From Punica granatum (taxonomy: Eukaryota; Streptophyta; Magnoliopsida; Myrtales; Lythraceae): a stretch of 64,000 nucleotides of DNA. The notes beneath the pieces are model-generated. The model was not told where the DNA came from and ran no database searches. It worked only from the letters and a program-made list of their open reading frames with translations. The DNA is taken from positions 24,160,199 to 24,224,198 of the forward strand of contig NC_045127.1 in the NCBI RefSeq assembly GCF_007655135.1. The letters are read 5' to 3'. The first letter of the stretch is position 1; every line of letters begins with the position of its first letter. Below, piece by piece: positions 55,664 through 64,000 of the stretch. The translations under genes and the position numbers were made by a program.

Positions 55664-56352
55664 TTAGTAGCGGTAGAGCTTGATAGGAGAGGCCCATGTG
55701 AGGTTGTGAGTTTGGAAAGGAAACGGCTCGATAGTGTAAGTAGGAGCGGAAGCGCTCATCACTGTATAGACTGTAGGTGGCAGCACAGTGTAAACAGGGG
55801 GTTGCATTAGCATAGCTAGAGGCGACGGGGCGTGCACAGTTGAGTCTGCCGACATAAAAGCTACAGGTGGTAATGGAACAGCCGTTGGAGTAGGTGGGGG
55901 AGGTAAAGGGTCCGTGACCGGATAGACCGCCAGTACGTACGTCATTGCCGAAAAGGATACCTCCTCACTTTCTGAAACAAGAGTCGGAGGGACCGCTGGA
56001 TTCAGATGCACTGTTGGCCTGTGCTCCGGGGGCGGAGTGTAGCTCGAGGAAGCTCGTTTTGGTCTCGAAGCAGAGCCATTAGTTCATTCATATTCGTGGC
56101 CATATTAGCTGCAAGTTGATTGACCATTCCCTTGAGTGTTGCGAAACGCACGGAATCACCGGAGTCGGAAGATGACTGTACTGTCGGTAGTGGGAGATGC
56201 ACTGAAGAAGCACCCGAATACCCCGGTGGAATGCCTACGAGCGTTGGGGGTAGTAAAACTTGTAACGTAGGCGGTTGAGAATACACCGGAGTTGGTGGAA
56301 TATCCTCCTCAGGCCTGGTGTGCTGTATTTCCTCCGCCATTCTAACTCTCAA
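55664..56352 (-). pseudogene. Gag N-terminal region of a Tat-like retrotransposon (frameshifted)
   Basis: The minus-strand frame from 56,352 gives a Pro-rich start and a short helix (about residues 70-95, MVNQLAANMATNMNELMALL). After a frameshift near 56,030 it continues as a Pro/Val-rich segment rich in PPTVYTV-type units and ends with EPFPFQTHNLTW at a stop near 55,664. This is the pattern of plant Ty3/gypsy gag proteins before the capsid domain. The capsid, protease and RT are absent; AT-rich unrelated DNA follows, so the element is truncated. Confidence 0.65.
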
Positions 56353-56889
56353 TCGAGTGTTGTAACGATGCGGCGTCGCCAGTTACGATTACCTATATCC
56401 ATAAGTGTGTAAGTGCGGTTGCTGTTTGATATTCTAGAATGTCAAGCAAACGATGTAAAATGAATGAAATGTATGAGATGCATGAGTTTTAAAACACTAA
56501 TGCCATTACATCGATTTGATCCAAGTTCCATAATTTACAAAGATAGTCTGTTTGAAAGAAAGGAACATAAACATAAAACCGACATCCTGCTATGCCTGAT
56601 AGCTGAGTGAGCATTGTGTAGGTCCGAACGAGGCAAAAAGGCGCTACCAACTGTTAAAACCTAAGGATGGGAGACCTTACGCGCTTTTGCCCGCGTTCAG
56701 TCCAGCGTAGCGCTCAAACGCACTATCTCTCGGTCTTGGTTCGTGATGCACGCGCGTGTCTGAGCTAGTTCTCTCTGTAATCTGCAAGCTCGGCACGAGT
56801 ATCAACAAGCTCGCAGCGGAGTCGATCTCGCTCCTCTCGGATAGACTGTAACTCCATATGCATGGCCCCCTGAGCATATCTCTCGGCTT

Positions 56890-58240
56890 CCGAAGCAACT
56901 ACGGGGGGAACTCGTGGAATTGGAGCTGTTCTGGACTGATGAACGGGTACTAAGTCCTGTGAGTATAACTAAGCCACATAAGCCGAAGTGGCTGAGAAAG
57001 TTCGTTCCTTGTCAGTGGGATGCTCTGGGAAGTAGAGATTCTGCATGACGTGCGTGTCCCACAATCATTGCATCTCTCGAACTCGTGGGAATCTCTCTGC
57101 TACTGAAGATGCTGAATTGGCCCACAGGATCCGATACACTAGACGGTCTGCCTCGGTGCGGATGTCTTGCAAGCCGCCGAGTTATCTGATTACTCGGTTG
57201 GAAAATAGAGTGTACTTCCCAAATGGCTGAAAAGGAGAAGTCCAATGATTGCTAGACATCCCGTGATCATAGGGCCGCTAGGGTTCCAGCGAGCAACCCA
57301 TAAAAACTGTATCGGCGTGAGCTCCTCCAAGAACTGTCTCCACTCTAAAAAGGTATGCTCGGGAGGATGAAACACTGGAAGTAGGCGTGCAATCAGAGAA
57401 CGGTCGTCGGTGATGTAGGAAAAGGGGTGCGATGAGCAAAACGGTCGGATGTGTGCGAGAAGCCAAATCTGCAGTAGATGCGGAGACCCTCTCATCCTAT
57501 CACGTCGAGCCTATCTAACATAGTCAAGAGACCGAATGGTCTCAGCTAGTAAAGCTTTGACATAACTATGGCCTTCAACCGCTTGAAGAATGGCTTGGGC
57601 AAGTGCCCCGTCTATGAGATTCGAGGCGTACGAAAACAAGAGAGTCCTGAAGATCAGGAGGAGGAACCCATGACAGGTGTCGCGCTGGTAGGATTCTGCA
57701 GTGGGACGTAGTGCCCGAAGGTATGTCCAATTTAGGAGCCATGTGATTCTAACACCGTGGTCCCATCCTTGGTGAAGCTCGCCCTGAACCTCTTCGGTGG
57801 ATATGCCTAAAAGGACGGAGAGTTAACTCTGAATTACTGCGAACTGATTGGGCACTGAAATGCCTTGTGTAGGCATGGGTCTCTGAATAAGTGTTGTATA
57901 ATCTTCGACTGTAGGAGTCAGCTTGGTTCCCTGAAAGTTGAACACTGCGTGCTGGGGGTCCTAGAATTCGACGGCAGTCCTCAAGAAAGTCCAATCAATG
58001 GGGGACTCAACAAGCATTGCTACGTCCCTTACAATCAGGCGGATGAAGGCGCGGTCAACCGACCGGAGTGCTCTCTAAATGTGACTGATCTCTCGTCCAG
58101 GTGGCGTGAGAGACTCGAGTCTAAGACCAGGAGTCGAACGATCCATTCTTACCTAAATGGAGAAGATGTCGGTTCAATGTTTAAAATCAAACCGATGCAA
58201 TGTCCTAAATTGATTGAAAATATGCATGCAAGTGCTTAAA
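56890..58240 (-). pseudogene. DUF7745-like leader protein of a Tat-like element (broken)
   Basis: Reading the minus strand gives KLTPTVEDYTTLIQRPMP, then a stretch with LNWTYLRAL, then LLQIWLLAHIRPFC, HPFSYITDDRSLI and ARWNPSGPM, all features of the plant DUF7745-type proteins. Such a gene before gag is typical of some Tat-lineage elements; its function is not known. Several stops and shifts interrupt it, including a TAG where family members have Trp (near 57,961). Confidence 0.65.
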
Positions 58241-58742
58241 GAGAAAATTATAACTGTTTTTTTACATTTTACATCGCTCTCTGTAAAAAAGAAAGGAAAA
58301 AAACAACAACAAAAGGCCCGCCTTAAAAATGACTAAGGGTCGACTCAAAGACTCAACTTTGGGTCAGTTGACGACATGAAGGTAATTTTGGTCCAGCATG
58401 ACGGTCCCTGTTTATGCATGGTTTCGGCGTTACTGGGAAAAACCACTAACTAGGGTTGGAGGCTCCTGACTCAAGGGTGTGAATTCCTTGAAATCGAGCG
58501 AGGATCTTTGGGGACTGGTTCGATGGCATAGTCGACTTGATCCATTCCCCTTACTCGGAACCTCTGACTAACCTAGCTTCCTATTTTGGCGTCCGTGGGA
58601 TTTCGGACGAAATACCGAGAACTCGCTAGAATGATGCAATGCAAGTGCAGAAGAATAAATGTACAAGAAGTAAATGTGTAGAAAGCAATAAATGAACATG
58701 CAAGCAAACAAACGGAATCGAGCCCGAACCCACTAAGTATAT
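58241..58742 (-). mobile_element. Leader of the right-hand Tat-like element
   Basis: Non-coding sequence between the primer-binding site and the DUF7745-like gene. It is homologous to 7,300-7,580 of the second element, which confirms that both are 5' leaders of one family. Confidence 0.6.
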
Positions 58743-58759
58743 CCCCAATGGAGTCGCCA
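58743..58759 (-). promoter_or_regulatory. Retrotransposon primer-binding site (minus)
   Basis: TGGCGACTCCATTGGGG on the minus strand, three bases after the LTR end at 58,763, with the same spacing as at 7,584-7,601. Confidence 0.75.
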
Positions 58760-58762
58760 AGT

Positions 58763-61700
58763 TGTACGGATCCGAATGTGGACTCTCGTTGAGGCCCGCA
58801 TGTGCGCTTTTGGATCGCGCGGCTTGTGAGTGTCCACCTTCCCGAGGATGCGTGACGGACACGCATGAGAAAGAGTCGTCACTTATCATTTTACAACCCG
58901 AAGGTCGATGGTCGATAAGTTACTCGGGTCTAGGGGTATGAAACACATAGTTTTTCTAAAGCATTGGTCTGTGCGGAACCGGAAAGTCCGTGTTCGGGGG
59001 TTCATGTTACGTGCGGGCCTATATCCCGTATGCCCTTTCGGTACTCTGGTTTGATAGGCTTGCATGTTTTAATCATTTACTGCGTGAATTAAGCTGTGCT
59101 CGCCTTACACGTTTTGACATCGGAAATTCGGTGAACTAAACGATGTCGGTTGGGAAGCCAAGAAAGAAGTAGGCCCATATGTCGGGGAATCAGTTCACAA
59201 TCTTGCGTTACAGTTCATCAAACTATGATGTTTGAATTCCTGCGTGAATCTTAACCGCGAAATCTTGGAATTACTCTTGTCTGGGCAAGAATTGGACCGA
59301 TTCGATTAGTTCGACTCTCGGATCGTTCACTCACCGACTGAGATTTTTACAGAATGAATGTACAAAATAAAATCTTGACAATGCTCTTAGAAAAATAATA
59401 AATACAAATTACAAATGATCGAATCCCAGTCAGTTTGTGTTTAGTTATTATTATGCTCCGACTCACCGTGAGTTCAGGAAAACACCGAAAAACTGAAATT
59501 TAAATACGCTCTCAGTGAATAGGGCATTGGACCGCGTGACTGATAGTTAGGGCATTGAACCCTAAGTGCAATGCGTCCTATGGTTCGGACTCGACTTGTA
59601 TGGACAAACAATAGCAGAAAAGTAACAAACAAAATGCATATTGCAGACAATGCGTTTGTTATTGCCAAATGTACGTAGATTAACAGATTATTAACCTAGG
59701 GGTATTTTTGCAAGCAAATGTCATATGCTAAACAAGCAAACGCGTGTAAAACATTTTGCATTCGGCTTTGCTTTGAGAACTTGACAAATAGAGTCAAACC
59801 TCATATGTGTGGATTGCATTTACAGTTGTTTTGTATTGTGACACCGAAATTCCACTGAACTAGCCAAACTTGTGTTTTGACTCTAGATTTGGAACCTAGA
59901 GTTTCCCTAACCATTATCTAATGTTTGGTTAGGTTGAGTGAAAGGTTAATTAGTATTTTGCATGTTTTGTGACAGAAATAACCGTTCTAATTACCCGAGT
60001 CTACGATAGGATGACAGAAACTCATCAGTGGATAAGAAAAGGCTTTGCAAATGAACCTGCACTTGAACATGTAGCCTATTCTTATCCTAATACCGTAATG
60101 TTTCTATCAAGCTAACCCTAGAAGTGTCACTGAATTGTGAAAAGACGATTTTGCCCTTTTATTTGAAAATTATTTTTCAGAAAAGGGAAACTTCACAGTG
60201 CGGACCACCTCGGCCTGTAGTCGGTGTCGACCAATCCCCTGGATCGTCCAGGGTTATGCAAGAATCCCGAAAAAGCCAAGGAATCGGTCGTTCTGCCCGG
60301 AAGTGATCTAGAAAGATCTTTTGTATCCTGACCTGAGTTACCTGAAATTAGGCAAAAACTCAAGTTGAGACACACAAGTCCTTTCTAGACGTCCATGCTA
60401 CATCGGACCGCGAGATTCGAGTTTTGAAATGGACAAGTTTTGAAAAGAGCATTAACGTCATTTGATAACTCATCGACGCGAGTTATTAGTTAATTGCCAA
60501 TTCATGCAAGATTTGTCAGTGTGAAGTGGGTTTAATCATGTGAGCGTCCCGATTCACTCGTTTGTGGATTACAACTTAAAATTAAATACTGAATATAGTA
60601 AATGTGCGGGTTACAGACAATCAGACAAATCATGAATTGATCCATTAAATGAAGTCCTAATACTCGAAAAAGCTTAATTTAATGAAAACAATTCATGACA
60701 CGACGACCAAGGCGGGTCCAGGAAGGTCGAGGATAATTTGATGAAAATGACTAAAATACCCTCGGAACCCAAATGGCCCCGAAGGAGTCATCGATACATG
60801 AATTCATGCATTTTTACTTTAAAAACAACGTTTTAAAGACATTTTAATGCGAGATTTGCGATGATATTGAAATTGCAATCTTGCACAAAATCCGAGAAAT
60901 GGATTTCATCGAGGTAAAGAGACCATTCTTGACCTGAATAAGGTTGAGGAACCTACGGCTCCTTTCCTGTTGGGAATAGTCGTGGGTTTCCTTGGCCCAT
61001 TTTGAGTTTCAAGCGTTCTCTTTAACCCAATTTCGACTATTTCTTGCATGCTCAAACGTTAAACACGGTAAATAACACGTATTTAACAAAAGCCGGTATC
61101 GCCATGAGTTTGAAAAGCGCATTTAAGCATACAAACATGCACAAACACGTTATTTGTGAAATCGATAAAACAATACCAGCTCCATGGATGTGGGAAAGCA
61201 TAAAGATTCGGGAAACAACTCAAATCAGGGCAAGGAAACCGGTCTTTACCCAAAAAGGTCAAGAATACACCTCGGTTACCTCTCCAAGAAGTTAATCTAA
61301 GAAGTATTTTGGCTTTTCCGGGTCGATATGGTTTCCTCAAATTCGATTTAAACATTTCCCGACATGCTAGCACGTTAAACGATAATAAACATGCATGATA
61401 TAATGTTGAAATTGCATAAAAATTAAAACTTGGAAGTAAAACATGCAAAAAACCTCTTATAACCCCCATGAACACAACAAAAATGTAAAAGTCTTAGCTC
61501 CTCTAAGTCGTGAATGATCATACCTAGTCCCGAGATGCGAGATGAGATTGTAAAAAGTCGGATTGGACCTTTGGTGGGTCGGGTTTGGGTTATTTTTCGT
61601 TGAACAGACCCGAATAGGCGCAGATAAACCAGACTGGCAGTGTCTCGACCCGATTGGGCACCTAGTAAAGGGCAGGCCGGTTCGGTTATATTCGACCGAA

Positions 61701-64000
61701 TTTCTGGCCGGTTCAACCCGGTTCTGGACACCCAAGGGACCATCCTTGGTGGTGATGGTGGTCGTTTGGTACCAGATTTGTCAGGTTGACCCGTATAGCC
61801 CTGCAAAGATCACAAAAAACAAAGTTCGTTTGGAAAACAGACCCGACTGGGCAATTTTTGAGTCGGACGTCACCACAGTGTCTCCTGATGGAATTTTGAG
61901 GTGAGGTCAATGGCTTCTGACTCCTAACTGACCCTGGAGGTGGCTGCAGTAGTTGTTTTGCAAAAAAGAGTTTCGAATCGACTCGATCTACAAGAAACTG
62001 CAAGAACAGTCAGAAAATTTGACCCGACTGGGCAGTCGAGCTGTTTCTTCGTGCTGGGTTAAAACCGACGGGTTTGTCTTGGATTTCTCGACTCCTTGAC
62101 ACCCTAGGGTTGTGTTGGGAGGTGTTTGATGGGCTTTGACAACTCAAACTGGTCCGAAAGGCTTTGAAACCCAGGTTGGAAGTTTTGACCCGAGAAGGGT
62201 AGTTTTTCTATTTGGTTCTGTACTGAGCTGTTCCGATGGGTTGGAGGCTTCAAAATTAAAATTTAAGCTCAGAAATGGATAGAGGGGTTCGAAAACATGT
62301 GGGATATCAAGTTTGGTGAAGTTTGAATTTAAGCCGGGATGGTAAATACCATGATTTTGACTTAAGTCTTTGGTATTCTTGCTTGGTTTTGCTTTGCTGA
62401 AGCTTGCTGCGGTTTTTTCAAGTCTTGGAGAGCATTTGAAGAGTGAGAAAGCTAGAGAGATGGCATGTGGTGAGTTGTGATTAGCTTAATGACATAAATA
62501 CAATATATAGGCAAAGATTAATGACAATTAAGTGAAACAAAGCTTGATTGATAGCATGCTTAAGCTTGGGTGGTTTGGAAGAGGAGATTAGGGAGGGATT
62601 TTGATTGAATGAGGATAGGATGCATTGATGAAGAGGTGACAAAAACGTTGATGAAGATGGAGTGTTGAAGAAGAAGACTTAGATATTTGTTCTTGGCAAG
62701 TTGAATAAGAGAGCAAGAGAGCAAGGGGAGAGGACAACAATGGGCAAGGGCGAATGCCCTAGGGCAGCCTGTGGGCCCCACAGTCTTTGAGGGAAGTTCG
62801 GGATGAAGTTCGGGTCTCGATTGATTGCGTGTTCTACGTTCGTGGCTCAAACGAATGTCGAATTATCAATGTACACGGAAAAATGGTTCAAATGAGCCCG
62901 AAATCATCCATTTTGCCCAAAGGAATGTTCGTGTGGTTTTTGAGCTCGAAAGTCGTGTTTGCTCATTTCAGGCGATTAGAGCAAAATTAGCCGTTTCTGA
63001 ATGCGTATCTCGTATTTGCATTTCGCATTGGTCATTTTGATGTGCATTGTCAATCAGATTGAATAATTGACCCGAAGCCGGAGACGTCTTGAGAGTCCGA
63101 AGCTGGATTTCTCAAAATGCTTTCTGAGTTGCTTGAATGATCCGGAGATCGCTCCGATCTCTGATCATTGAGAACGGACTCCGAAGAATTAAAAAAGTAA
63201 TTTTGAGACCCTAAAAGCATTGTTCTGAGGCCCTAGATGGGTTGTGAGATTCCGTCTAAGGCTTTCGCATCGAGCCTTTGGATAAGCGGCATTGGGTTGG
63301 CCAATCATCCGGCGTCAAGTTTCCGCGAAAAGGACCTCCGGTTATAAATTTCCGTTGAAAACGGTCTTTTCTACCATTCGGAGGTCACTCGAGAAACTAA
63401 AAGGAATATTGCAGTCTGATTTGCCCAATTAGGTCTGTCCGCTATAGTTTTTGGCTAACCTAGAATGCCGATGTTCTGTCAGAGCAGTCTCCGGATATGC
63501 TTTTCCGTTGAGGAGTATGTTTGTTCTGCCGCTCAAGAGTCATTCGAGATGTCTGCGTGACTTCTGAGGAGCAATCTGAAGTAATGCTCATGCTCTGTAT
63601 AATTGTTGGATGTGACTGCATCTGACATCGGACATTAACTTTTCTATAGTGAACAGACGTTTTAGGACTCCCACTGAAAAGTTGTTTGTATTCAGAAAAT
63701 TGCTCTGTATAGAGCAAATGACCTGCGAAATGTGTTTGAAGACACTTTTCATTTGTTTGGCACCGAAAGGGATTTTTGGAGTCCTATATTCACTATCTTT
63801 TGATGGTCGAGCAGACCAGCAGAAAATAGCACTGTCGGCGATGTATTCTAAAAACACCGGTTTGGATGCTGTCTATGCTCCCTGTTTGCTCTGCATGTTG
63901 CTGAATGATTCTGTTTGTTCTTCTGTCATGTGCTTGAATCATCTGCCTATCTCTGTTGACTTGAGAATGAATAGTAATTTGCTGCTCTGTCGAGCCTTAT
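58763..64000 (-). mobile_element. 5' LTR of the right-hand Tat-like element (over 5.2 kb, runs off window)
   Basis: The LTR 3' end (minus strand TCCGTACA) is at 58,763, next to the primer-binding site. It is homologous along its length, in inverse orientation, to 1,083-5,831 and in the same orientation to 7,605-10,200. A TATA box is at 62,510-62,501. GACCCGACTGGGCA-type words recur at about 61,648, 61,848 and 62,020. Frames within it are not genes. Confidence 0.75.
62501..62510 (-). promoter_or_regulatory. Probable LTR TATA box
   Basis: CTATATATTG on the minus strand, at the position homologous to 2,590-2,599 of the left LTR. Confidence 0.5.

Noticed and set aside
1..64000. CRISPR arrays, tRNA or rRNA genes
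   Set aside because: No regularly spaced identical repeats and no recognisable tRNA or rRNA structure; the only tRNA-related sequences are the primer-binding sites.

Overview
The window is repeat-rich nuclear DNA from a flowering plant, probably a eudicot. The evidence is an intron-containing plant RING-H2 gene, plant-type transposable elements (Tat/Ogre-like LTR elements, an L1-type LINE, PIF/Harbinger, MULE and Tourist-like MITEs) and integrated Caulimoviridae (endogenous pararetrovirus) DNA. I cannot name the species.

Layout. 1-11.9 kb: pieces of Tat/Ogre-lineage LTR retrotransposons: a plus-strand LTR ending at 5,831, and a minus-strand LTR starting at 7,605 with its primer-binding site and some leader. 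11.9-36.0 kb: a cluster of four endogenous pararetrovirus copies. 36.1-39.5 kb: a decayed minus-strand LINE split by a 169-bp MITE. 40.6-45.6 kb: the only convincing host gene, a four-coding-exon, minus-strand, multi-membrane-span RING-H2 E3 ligase. 45.64-47.36 kb: a 1.7-kb MULE with a perfect 9-bp target duplication, just upstream of that gene. 48.2-53.0 kb: a decayed PIF/Harbinger element whose transposase is split by a 350-bp MITE. 53.0-55.6 kb: AT-rich DNA with tandem repeats. 55.6-64 kb: the 5' part of a minus-strand Tat-like element (gag start, DUF7745-like gene, primer-binding site, LTR over 5.2 kb that runs off the window).

The viral cluster is the most interesting part. Two kinds of genome, each about 6.5 kb, share nearly the same promoter, poly(A) signal and leader but carry complementary genes. 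Component A has a movement protein, protease, reverse transcriptase, RNase H and an unknown 481-aa protein, and no coat protein. Component B has a coat protein with a zinc knuckle, a protease, a 129-aa protein and an unknown 527-aa coiled-coil protein, and no movement protein core, reverse transcriptase or RNase H. This is what a bipartite pararetrovirus would look like. Copy 1 (11,941-18,476, minus) is component A. A plus-strand block (18,477-27,858) is a head-to-tail A-then-B chimera. Copy 3 (27,905-29,428, minus) is a B fragment. Copy 4 (29,484-35,986, minus) is a complete B provirus flanked by 22-bp direct repeats, with an intact coat-protease reading frame. Opposing orientations create kilobase-scale inverted repeats that could feed small-RNA silencing, and most premature stops look like C-to-T decay at CAG or CGA codons.
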